From: Exophiala sp. HKRS030
Lineage: Eukaryota > Ascomycota > Eurotiomycetes > Chaetothyriales > Herpotrichiellaceae
Direction of reading: 5' to 3'
Assembly (NCBI GenBank): GCA_023897205.1
Contig: JAHWDD010000002.1
Coordinates: 1,798,001-1,862,000 of the forward strand
DNA: 64,000 nt
The notes under the pieces were generated by a model. It worked only from the letters and a program-made list of their open reading frames with translations. It ran no database searches and was not told the origin of the DNA. The translations under genes and the position numbers were made by a program. This document shows positions 45,501 to 54,693 of the stretch, in pieces (position 1 is the stretch's first letter; each line of letters opens with the position of its first letter).

Positions 45501-46892
45501 TAATGTCCAGATTATGATCTAGTCGAACCCGGTCTCCCGTACGGTACAGTCGCTCACCGGTATAAGATGCCAATGGGTGGCTGATGAACTTCTCCTGGGT
45601 GAGAGCTGGTCGTCCGATGTAGCCTTTTCCCAGACATTGACCACCAATGGCAAGCTCGCCCTCGACACCTTCCTTGATTTCAAGAGGTTTCCAAGTAGTT
45701 GGCAACTCATCCAGTACTGGGAGCAGTAAAGCGTGGTAGCCTGGAAGGGGCTTACCAATGGTAACTGTCTGCCCAGGGAATAGCTCTTTGAATGTCGCCG
45801 TCACTGTGGTTTCGGAGGGGCCGTATGTGTTCAAAATGCGCAGGTTGGAAGACCATAAGCGATTAACCAAAGCCTCTGGACAGGCTTCTCCGCCAAAATT
45901 GAGTAACCTGACGAAAGGAGGGAGGGGGCATTCCTCATCGAGCGAAGTCATGATGTTGATGAGGGTAGGCACGACGTTGACCACGGTCACACCACGTTGT
46001 GCCCAGATGCCGTTGGCACCTCCCAGACCTGGCACATCTTGACATTCAATGCGGTTCCCAATAGCTAGATGTGCACCTCCAGCTATGCTAACCCATCTGT
46101 CGAAACATTAGTGCATGTCTGGAGTTGTCGACACGGTACAAGTGCTTACGTTTCTTCGATAAACATATCGAAAGCCGCAGAAAAGCCCTGCCAGACGATG
46201 TCATCTGATCCGGTCTCAAGGATCGACCTTTCACTGAGGCAGAACATAAGAGCAGCATGGTGTGATATCGCTATTCCTTTGGGCGTTCCACTACTGCCTG
46301 AAGTGTAGATCATGTATGCTGTATCTTGTGGCTGGGGTGGTCTGCATCCGTCATTTCTTGACTCGGGTTTATGTATTTCCTGGTTGGATAACTGCTCAAA
46401 CGTGATTACTTTGCATCCAGGAAGTCCCTCAGCTGCACTGCACGCAGCCTCATGATGTGCTTGATCGCACAACAAAATGGCTGCATTACTGTCCTGCAGG
46501 CATGCAGCAACGCGTTCGACGGGAGCATCGGCGTCAAATGGTAACCACGCAGCACCTGAAATGGTCGTGGCTAAGGTCGCAAGGTGAAGTTCAATTGATC
46601 TCTCCAGCCATATACCAACCACAGGGTTGGTTGTTTTCGAGGGTGGGAGGTGGTGAAACAATCTACGTCCAAGGTTGCAAGATCTTGAATATGCTTCGAC
46701 ATAAGAGAGAGTGGTCAAAGGGCTTTCTGGCGCAGATCGGAATGAGAAAAGGGTGGCATTTCCTCGATGTTCTGCTTGTCGGTGTAATAAGGCTGGAAGA
46801 GTGCAAACGCCTGCAATGGAAAAGCTCTCACTTGCATCTCTATCTGGTCGCAAGATGTATTCTTGTCTATGAAGAGACTGAGCGATCGCCAT
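42579..46892 (-). CDS. Pls-like NRPS: A-T-(membrane/LbH)x3, candidate epsilon-poly-lysine synthetase
   Basis: Three exons, 46150-46892, 43182-46096 and 42579-43102, with introns of 53 and 79 bp (the second has a gatactaat branch), give 1393 residues. An adenylation domain spans about 30-548: A3 YMIYTSGSSGTPKG (193-206), A4 FSAAFDMFIEETW, A5 LNTYGPSETTVTAT, A7 ERLYRTGDRVRL, A8 RIDAQVKHRGFRIELGEIEHAI and A10 LPRLPSGKI with its Lys. A carrier domain has DLFSDLGCHSLLAASL, with the phosphopantetheine Ser near 612. From about 689 membrane helices alternate with three hexapeptide (left-handed beta-helix) acyltransferase-like domains near 800-910, 1050-1150 and 1310-1390. No condensation, reductase or thioesterase domain is present. 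This order and length match bacterial Pls (about 1300 residues) and the fungal epsilon-poly-L-lysine synthetase described in Epichloe. The product is inferred; a related beta- or gamma-linked homopolymer or other amide is possible. Confidence 0.85.
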
Positions 46893-48029
46893 TGCAAAAG
46901 CTGGATTGAGTGAAAATCGCTGACCGGCAGCGTGAATCTATTCGATTTGGATGCCAAATATAATAAGTTTTCTAGAAGAATATGCTCACCGTACTCCGTA
47001 TTTCGTTTTGAATTAGCTGGAAACATATTCGCTAGAGATTCAAGCATCAGGGGAATGCCGCGCGTCGTCAGTGCGCTGTCGATACAAGTAGATCTGCTCC
47101 ATAATATCTAAAGGCCTCACCATGTTTGATTGAGTTTGAAACACTGTCGAATATGTGTATATTTATGCTTACCGCCTAGCGAATGCTTAGGATGCTTGGG
47201 TTCCTGTTTCAATTGTCGAATCAGACTTGCCCCAGGTTGAGCTCAATTAGTTCTCGTATTCTCCAAGTGATACTCATTTGCAACAACCTAGTTAGTTTCA
47301 CAAACAACTCCCATTGTATTGCCTACTGGTAGAGTTTAAGGGGGAAGTCGTGGTCTGGCCCCGGCGAAATATACCAAGGCTACCGGTTTAGACTTCATTC
47401 AGCCTAGTGCCGAGGCCCTCAGAGTCGCCGCTGTGCTGACGACGACTGTCCGGCGTGGCGGATGCCATAAAAAGCATTACTGTTTGTCATTGATTTGACG
47501 TCTGGACCCTGCCATCTGCCCCAGATTTGTTCGATTGGATTCTCAGGCCCTATGCTTTCGGACTGGCCCAGGAGTGATAACAACAACTGATGGCTCGGAC
47601 CTGAAACCGAATACGATGTGACCGCGTCTTCGAAAGGGACATAAACTTTGTGACAGGAGAGGACCTATCAAATAGGATCCCCTGAGATTGTGTAGCGCTA
47701 ATAATAGGCCACTGAAGGGTGATGACAGAAGTGGACATACAGTACATGGAGGAGTCGACTGATGAGAAGATGTTCAGGTATGAAACTACGAGCACGTGGG
47801 TTCAGGACGAGGTGCTAGGTCAGTCTCACGTGATGTGAATGCACGTGATGCGGAGGCAGCATCGGTGTAACTAGAGGGACTGCAGCGTCTCGGTAGATCG
47901 CAGATCCCAGGCTCACCCAGGCTTCCACGATTCTACACCATCCAGACAACATTGTCACAGCAAATGAAGTTATCTCGAAGTCGCTAGGCTTGTCGCATAC
48001 ATCAACGTGACTTTCTGAAACAATTCGCC
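46893..48029. promoter_or_regulatory. Divergent Pls-like/PEP12 intergenic region
   Basis: 1137 bp between divergent starts, holding both promoters. One TACTCCGTA copy lies at 46992-47000, about 100 bp upstream of the synthetase ATG. No further gene recognised. Confidence 0.45.
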
Positions 48030-48874
48030 ATGTCTTTCGACAGGTTGTCTTCTCTCGAGTCGCAACCAACCACCACCCGCCGAGAAGATGATCCTCACTA
48101 TCAAGACGACCCGGAATTCCAGAAATTCACCGAGCAACTGTCTAACCGGCTGTTCGAGTTGATCACCAATATTTCACGGCTCTCCAATCAAATTTCGAAA
48201 CGAGATACCGAGCGAGTGCGGGAGAGAATCCATGATCTTTTAGAGGAGACCCGGGATGGCTTCAAAGAGGTTGGAGAAGGTGTCAAAAGAGCCCAAACCT
48301 GGCCAGATCTCAATGTCAGTATCTCAGAACACATTACGGTCTCCTTCTCCTTGCTAACAAATCACAGCCAGCGCAAAGATACACGAACCAGAAGTTGTCC
48401 CGCGAGTTTGCCTCTGCCTTGTCCGAATTTCAGGTTGTGCAAAGAAGAGCGATCGAGAAAGAGAGGGCGTCAAAAGCAGCTTTGGAAGAAGCACACTCGG
48501 CGCAGTCACCATCAGGAGAAGGACAACAACAACTCCAATCTCTAGAAGAGCCCCGAGTGGCTCAGCAAGACGAGGTTGACTTCCAAGAGAATCTTATCAT
48601 AGAGAGAGAAGGAGAGATTCGACAGATCGAGCAATCGGTGGGCGAGTTAAACGAGCTGTTCCGAGATGTTGCACATCTTGTTCGCGACCAAGGCGACATG
48701 CTGGACGCCATTGATGTCAACGTCGAGAACACCCTGACAGATACTCGTGGAGCGGATGTGGAGCTAAGAAGTGCCAGTCGATATCAAAAGGCCGCCCGCA
48801 ACAAAGCATGCTGCCTATTGTTGATCATGGCAATTGTTCTGCTCATTGTTATACTTGCTGTCGTCCTTGGTTGA
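48030..48874 (+). CDS. PEP12: Pep12-type Qa-SNARE (syntaxin 7-like)
   Basis: Two exons, 48030-48314 and 48368-48874, with a 53-bp gtcagt...cacag intron, give 263 residues. The N-terminal Habc-type helices start near residue 27 (DPEFQKFTEQLSNRLFEL). The spliced segment PAQRYTNQKLSREFASALSE is conserved in Pep12/syntaxin-7 proteins. The SNARE helix (about 168-228) includes IIEREGEIRQIEQSVGELN and the zero-layer Gln in LVRDQGDMLD. A C-terminal tail anchor follows (CCLLLIMAIVLLIVILAVVL). It should act in fusion at late endosomes or the pre-vacuolar compartment. Vam3 cannot be strictly excluded from sequence alone. Confidence 0.88.
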
Positions 48875-49418
48875 TATTTGGCTATCGCAATTTGGCGTTG
48901 TGGTGCAGGTTCTGTTTTGGCACCCTTGCCTGTACAGTGGAGTTTTCTGAAAGTCTGTTCGATTAAGCCTTTGTCTCTTCAGGGAGGAACTGCATAAACG
49001 ATCGCAGTATCTACTAATATGTAGAGACCAGCATGAGCGTAATCACAGAGACGTACGGAGTACAGAGTACAGATATCCCCCACTAAGATTTATTCTTCAA
49101 GAAGATTGTGAAGTAGATCAGATCATGGGGTCTCTGTGCAAGTCCAGTGCCTAAGGTCAGGGAATCGCTCTCCAATGCATGCATTGTGAGTCGTAAGGAC
49201 ATCAAGGAGTGCTCCAGCTGCTTTGAGACCAGAGGAGTGGTTCAGCCTCGTAGCCTTGCTTTGACGTCACGCGGCGGCGCGTCATGACTACAAGCGCGTT
49301 GATATTGTGGGCATCCATGCACGCACGCCTTGGAACCGTAGCCCTCGAGTCCCTAGTTTTATGCGACTTTCTGTGAATGTGTTGTACTTTGTAGAGCCAC
49401 TCCTCGGTATGGAAAGTC
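48875..49418. other. Intergenic, SLD3 promoter side
   Basis: 544 bp with no gene recognised. TACGGAGTA occurs at 49054-49062. A minus-strand frame at 49202-49564 overlaps the start of SLD3 and is taken as chance. Confidence 0.45.
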
Positions 49419-52358
49419 ATGCAATCACCATCTACATCCGAAAGATCAGCACTCGTCTCTGTTACCAGTAGTAGTTTGAACGCGAAATCCAACAGCTTGC
49501 GATACACCAAGAAGCGAAAGTACTCCGATCTCGAATCCAGAGAAGCCCACACAGAGATCCTCACAGCGACGGTCCTACCGGCCAGATCTCAGTCATGGGA
49601 CCTTGAACGTGTGACGCTCCTAGCCAGAGCCTTCCTGCCGTTATCATGGCTCGACACGTCCCAACCTGCGACCGTCATTGTCTTTGAGACAACCACTTCT
49701 TTTGTGCAAAAGTGGAACCAGGGAGCTCTGATCGCTAGAGGGAAGCCCAATGATGGGCTCTATGCAATTGAAAGAGCCGGCTCCGAACATTTCGTCGCAC
49801 TGGCATTGCAGAATTGGGTGTCAGAAGAATACTGCAAAGATGCCGCGTTGGGGAATGTGGCAGAGATAAGACTCGAGAATTTGCTTGGTAAAGATAATGT
49901 GGCTCAACAGACACACAGGAGAAGTGCTTCGGGGTCGAGTTTTACGGCATTACCAACACCGAAAAGCCCAAGGCGGCCGACGAACCGACGAGGAGCTCTT
50001 GCACGAATGTCCATTCTGACACAGAAAGACACAAAGATCCCGGAATCTGTATTCCAATCGTCCAGCTCACCTACCTTCATTCAGCAACCAGTCTCGGCAC
50101 CATGCGCCTCCTCCTCGGACGCAGCATTGCCTATCACTCCCGCAGCACGCCCAGAGACGGTCAATCCATTTGAGCAGTCAGAAGGCGCGGCTGAAGACGT
50201 TTCGATATCTCAGCAAGCTCAGCTGCTCCCACACGCCGTGACTGTCGAGAACCCCTGTGCTTCTGAGCGTCTTCGTGGTCAGTATTTGGAACACCTATAC
50301 ACATCCAAGACATCTTTGGCCTTCTACGTCAAAGGCCCATTGAGTCGTGCACGCGCACATGTGAGGTCATCCGACAATCCGTCAACACTTATATCAGAAC
50401 TCTTGGAATTTTACGGACAGGCCATCCTGCCAGCAAAGAAGATAGACACAAAATACAAAGAATCACTACCCAAGGTTCTCGAGGAACTGCCACTCGAAGA
50501 TACCGAGCCATCGAAGAAGAAATCGCGAAAGAAGAAAACAAAGCTAGGCAAGGACTGTCTTTGGCCAGAAGAAGATGACTATGTCGGTAGATGGTGGCGT
50601 TCACGGGATCTCAGATCCATCTCCAGCTCTAGCGACCGCCAAACCGAGATCCGCCGGGAGCTGGCAGACCTTCGAATGAGGGAGACCAAGATGCAGTTGC
50701 TACTGATTCTCGAGTACATGCTACTTGAAATGGCAGCGTCGAAGCTGTCCGAGAAACCCGCCCACACAGACCCTGACGTCAAGGTCGAGTCAGTCGAAGA
50801 CGATGGTCCTTCCATCCTTGCCAAAACTCCACAAAAATTCAGCAAAAAGAAGAAGCGCGATATCGTCAGCGAGCTCGATACGATTGTAGAGCGGCTATGT
50901 ATCTGGCATTCTGTAAACCTGAGTGAGGGCACTGAATCCGAGACCGCGCCAAAAGACCACGCGCCCCAGCCTGGTGACAGTCTTCGGGAGTTTTGTAAAG
51001 ATGTGCTTTGGCCATTCTATTCAGCAAAGCTGCCTGATCAGATGAAGGCCGTGTCACGAAAACTCTCGGGCTTGGAACCTTCACCGAAACGACCTACACA
51101 AACGTCTAAAGGATCTCACAAAACTACAGCTCCTGCTTCTCTGCCCAAGTCTAGACCGGGAGAACCACTCGTGAAACGCACGCTTCAACGTGTGTTGAGT
51201 GAAGACCATCTAGGTCGACACGCCTCGCCACCAACACTCTCACGCTCGTCGACAGGGCCTACAAAGCCTTCGATCCCGACCCTGAAACGTGAGCCCTCGG
51301 AACGGCCGATGTCCAGGGGCGGCATGCTTTCCAAGTCGGTCAGTTTCAGCAACCGAGAAATCGACCTCGTCGCCGACTCCAAGATCCACGACGCCAAACG
51401 TCGTAAGCTCGACAAACTCGCACAGCAGAAACAGGAACTCGAAGCCGCCATCGACGCTCTGAAAAGGCCTAGTAGGTCTGCAGTCGCGGCGGCTTTCATG
51501 GACGAGGTCGAGAAACGGCAACAGGAGAAGACGGTGCAGATCTCGGCGACTCCTCGAGCAAGACGCACTAGGGACCAAGGAGACTTCTTCTTGGAACCCG
51601 AACTTCCGCCTATGCCGACGCAGGTGCGTCAGGAAGAGACGTCGGTCATTCCATCGTCGACGCGAAAACCACTGGCTACAGCACCTGGTGGTGGCATTAG
51701 ACCGGGTTCGAGTGGCAGTGTTGTTCGATCGTCGGGAACGAAAAGGGCTGTTTTGTCTGCGATACACGAGACGCCATCTCGAGCTAAGGAAAGGAAAAGG
51801 TCGGATCCATCGGTTTTGTCGAGGATCTGCGACGATTTCTTCGACCAGGACGACGACGATGATGAGCGCGAGAGGGATGAAGAAGCGATGGGAGTAGCTG
51901 TACTGTCTCGGTCGGCGCGTCCTTCTGCCAACTGTTACGACGGCACATCAGACCCGCCCATGATCGAACCTCGGTCAGATTTGGGTATGTCGTCTTCGCA
52001 GATGAGTAGCTCGCGAAGGGATGAGCTGCGCATGACTCGCTCGCAGCGTCCTGTACTGTTTACACCCCTCAGAAAATCCGATGTGCGCATCGAGCATGCG
52101 TTCCGTGATGCGCCCGAGATCCCTCGACAGGCAGGTCTGATGATGAACCGTGTCATGGGCGGGCATGGTCGAGCGCTGGACTTTGGATTTGTTGGCCAGC
52201 AGGAGGGGGTAGAACATGTCGCAGGGAACTCTTCACCTATTTGGTCTCGGGACGCGGAGAAGCAGAAGGAGGAGGCCACTACTGTCCGGCGCGTTGCCGA
52301 GAACGAAGACGAAGATATATATGATCAACTCGGCTGGAACGATGACTTTGACCTGTGA
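49419..52358 (+). CDS. SLD3: DNA replication regulator Sld3
   Basis: One exon, 979 residues. The central Sld3 (Cdc45-binding) domain runs at about 290-560: LRGQYLEHLYTSKTSLAFY, STLISELLEFYGQAILPAKK, LWPEEDDYVGRWWRSRDL and MRETKMQLLLILEYMLLEM are typical fungal Sld3 blocks. The C-terminal 400 residues are Ser/Pro/Arg-rich with many SP/TP sites (for example LPTPKSPRRPT nearer the front, FTPLRKSDVR near the end), consistent with CDK regulation through Dpb11. Sld3 loads Cdc45 at licensed origins at the start of S phase. The first codons (MQSPSTSERSALVS) precede a conserved basic patch; an upstream exon is not seen. Confidence 0.88.
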   Translation: MQSPSTSERSALVSVTSSSLNAKSNSLRYTKKRKYSDLESREAHTEILTATVLPARSQSWDLERVTLLARAFLPLSWLDTSQPATVIVFETTTSFVQKWNQGALIARGKPNDGLYAIERAGSEHFVALALQNWVSEEYCKDAALGNVAEIRLENLLGKDNVAQQTHRRSASGSSFTALPTPKSPRRPTNRRGALARMSILTQKDTKIPESVFQSSSSPTFIQQPVSAPCASSSDAALPITPAARPETVNPFEQSEGAAEDVSISQQAQLLPHAVTVENPCASERLRGQYLEHLYTSKTSLAFYVKGPLSRARAHVRSSDNPSTLISELLEFYGQAILPAKKIDTKYKESLPKVLEELPLEDTEPSKKKSRKKKTKLGKDCLWPEEDDYVGRWWRSRDLRSISSSSDRQTEIRRELADLRMRETKMQLLLILEYMLLEMAASKLSEKPAHTDPDVKVESVEDDGPSILAKTPQKFSKKKKRDIVSELDTIVERLCIWHSVNLSEGTESETAPKDHAPQPGDSLREFCKDVLWPFYSAKLPDQMKAVSRKLSGLEPSPKRPTQTSKGSHKTTAPASLPKSRPGEPLVKRTLQRVLSEDHLGRHASPPTLSRSSTGPTKPSIPTLKREPSERPMSRGGMLSKSVSFSNREIDLVADSKIHDAKRRKLDKLAQQKQELEAAIDALKRPSRSAVAAAFMDEVEKRQQEKTVQISATPRARRTRDQGDFFLEPELPPMPTQVRQEETSVIPSSTRKPLATAPGGGIRPGSSGSVVRSSGTKRAVLSAIHETPSRAKERKRSDPSVLSRICDDFFDQDDDDDERERDEEAMGVAVLSRSARPSANCYDGTSDPPMIEPRSDLGMSSSQMSSSRRDELRMTRSQRPVLFTPLRKSDVRIEHAFRDAPEIPRQAGLMMNRVMGGHGRALDFGFVGQQEGVEHVAGNSSPIWSRDAEKQKEEATTVRRVAENEDEDIYDQLGWNDDFDL

Positions 52359-52499
52359 TATGTCACATGGATTCATAATCGTAAGGTCATGTTCTCATAC
52401 GAGAGATAGGACCCGAAATTAATGAACAAGAACTGGCTGAAATTTGATCATGATTCACAAGAGCCTGTTGACATCATTTCCTGACAATAACGAGTACAT

Positions 52500-54284
52500 T
52501 CAGCGGATCCGATCCCTCCCTTCAAAGTTTTTCAAGTCTTCCAGGAGTGGTGAGATTACCCCGTCAAATACCGTTCTCTGAAATTCCTCGTCGTCGAGCT
52601 GCATGTTCTTCGTGTCCGGCCAAAAGAGACATTTGTCAACGACGTCACCGTATCGACAGCCGCTTTCTGCGTAGACGCGATGCAATACGCGGGCTGCCGT
52701 CTTGAGGTCGGAGACTGCGTCGACAGGATCAGCGTCTTCGGGTATCTGAAGTGACGACAAGGGCGTGCAAAGAGACAATTCAACCAATGAGAGCGCCAGA
52801 GGGAAGAGAAGGGCGCAACGGATCAGGGAGCTGCTCGAAGTCACCGCCGTGACTGGCTGTGATGTCTCGTTCCTCTCTGGACAACTTACGTCGTGAGCAG
52901 AGAGGTATACCCGATCGAGCAGCGTCGGAGTGCTGCTTTTTGGTGTCTTGAACAGAATGTCTTGTGTTCGCCAGTGTGGCCTTAGCCAGCTACCCTGGTA
53001 CTGCAAGACGCTCAAAGCCAAAGTCGCTGCAAGAGATAGTCGGTCATGACGGCTGAGCATGAAGCTTTGATTGGCAATGTTGAACCTGAAACTGTCCTTT
53101 GCAGACGACTCGAGCACGTCTGCTAGCGTCTTCGTAGGGACGTCGCTGTCCACCTTGTCGGTGAGGTAGACATTGTACCGGTGCACTGGGTCGCAACGGT
53201 CAAGGATGGACCCAAGCAGCTTGTCATCAACATTTTGTGCACACAATGCAGAACACATGTTGGAGATTTGTTTGGGCGCAGGGAGGTTGTCCACTCGTGG
53301 CCAGGGAACAGTCTCTAGTGTGGACTCGACGATGGCAGCAAACGTGACCCTGCGATCTGGGCCAGCGTTTTTGGTAACGACCGCCGATGCAGACTTTGCT
53401 TTGGCAAGTGGAACAGTCGCGACTGGTTCGGATATGATAGGAATTGTCTCTACTTCTTGCCAGTACCAGGAAGGTTTCGCTGTGCTGGTGGACTTTGAAG
53501 CGAACACCATTCGCAACTTGGGAAGCAAGCATTCTTGAGTCTGGTATTTCGATTCGTCTTCATCCAGAGACTGCGGCTCAATCCTGAGGTGCACACAATG
53601 TGATGCTCTGCATGGGCAGGTCCAGTAGGCCCCATTTACGATTGCATTGTACAGATTTGCGGCATGCTTGCGAGCGTTTCTGTATTTCAGAAGAGGTTTC
53701 CTTTTATACACTCGGTGCTTTCTTGTGGTTTCACGACGACGTGATTGTTCAATCAGCGTCTTAAGAGCTCCGTTTGCACCTTCAACCTTGGACAGGAGTT
53801 CATTGTAGATTGATTTAGAGAAGATATCCTTGAATTTCTTCAGCTCGCGTTCAACAGTGCCGGCATCGTCCCAAGATATTTGTGCAGATGTCGAGGAGTC
53901 CAGCCCAAGCTTTGCAGATAGACATTGTAGCTCTCGAGAAATCTCGGTGGTTGTCCTAATGAATACGTCGTAATTTCGATCGAGCTTTCGGCGCAACTTA
54001 CGCTGAAACGCCTGGTCTTTCCAGGACGACCCAAGAGGACAATTGATCAAGTCGGATATTTCTTCCTCATATTCAACCACTCCTTCTAGGGCTTGTTCCA
54101 GTGAATTCAGTAGGATTGCATGTTGAGTCCCCAACCTCGTCGAATATTCCTCCAGCTGTCGCCGATACCGTTTGTTGCGGAAGCCCTTGAGAGTCTCGAT
54201 GCCTTGGACGTAGGTGTCTAACTGATTTACGACAAGGGGCAAGATGGCTAGAACAACGCCCACGGTTTCGATACCTGTCACCAT
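52500..54284 (-). CDS. DUF7580-family fungal protein
   Basis: One exon, 594 residues from MVTGIETVGVVLAILPLVVNQ; an in-frame ATG 20 codons upstream (54344) is less likely because family members begin at the hydrophobic helix. The first 250 residues are helical: hydrophobic start, then LKGFRNKRYRRQLEEYSTRL and DLINCPLGSSWKDQAFQ, as in fungal DUF7580 proteins. A cysteine-rich strand (YWTCPCRASHCVHLRI, about 242-257) follows, then a C-terminal domain with LGSILDRCDPVHRYNVYL, RLSLAATLALSVLQYQGSWL and the terminal ELCTPLSSL-like region. The biochemical role is unknown; the N-terminal fold resembles those at the front of fungal allorecognition and NLR-type proteins, which is suggestive only. It is head-to-head with the C2H2/DUF8035 gene, 409 bp apart. 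Confidence 0.75.
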   Translation of the reverse strand: MVTGIETVGVVLAILPLVVNQLDTYVQGIETLKGFRNKRYRRQLEEYSTRLGTQHAILLNSLEQALEGVVEYEEEISDLINCPLGSSWKDQAFQRKLRRKLDRNYDVFIRTTTEISRELQCLSAKLGLDSSTSAQISWDDAGTVERELKKFKDIFSKSIYNELLSKVEGANGALKTLIEQSRRRETTRKHRVYKRKPLLKYRNARKHAANLYNAIVNGAYWTCPCRASHCVHLRIEPQSLDEDESKYQTQECLLPKLRMVFASKSTSTAKPSWYWQEVETIPIISEPVATVPLAKAKSASAVVTKNAGPDRRVTFAAIVESTLETVPWPRVDNLPAPKQISNMCSALCAQNVDDKLLGSILDRCDPVHRYNVYLTDKVDSDVPTKTLADVLESSAKDSFRFNIANQSFMLSRHDRLSLAATLALSVLQYQGSWLRPHWRTQDILFKTPKSSTPTLLDRVYLSAHDVSCPERNETSQPVTAVTSSSSLIRCALLFPLALSLVELSLCTPLSSLQIPEDADPVDAVSDLKTAARVLHRVYAESGCRYGDVVDKCLFWPDTKNMQLDDEEFQRTVFDGVISPLLEDLKNFEGRDRIR

Positions 54285-54693
54285 TTTCAGTCGTCTTGCA
54301 TATTGACAATGAAGAGATTCGAAGGAGTGGGAAAGAAGAGTCACAGCCTTACGGTCAACTCAGCTCAACTCATCCCCGCCTTTTGAACATTCATACCCTG
54401 GTCGACAACCAATAGTCAGAAGCAATGGCGGTGGCAGTGTCGGTAGTCACGACAGGCTATGCGACATGTGAGAGGCTTGTGCATAGCACCGCCTTGGAGC
54501 AAGGACTTCTCAGAATTTTGCAAGTAGCATCGTCAGCCTTTCTGGAGCCTTTGCTTTGAACACGAGAGATTGAACAGAACTCCAACAGCGTCCGAGTCTC
54601 TTGAATTATTGTTGGTGTCGTTGATCTCGATCGTCCCGCGCGGCTGCTTCCTTCCGTTGACGGGCCGAATTCTTAAGGCATCAGCACCGGGCA
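54285..54693. promoter_or_regulatory. Divergent promoter of the DUF7580 and C2H2/DUF8035 genes
   Basis: 409 bp between divergent starts. No other gene recognised; a shared bidirectional promoter is likely. Confidence 0.45.
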
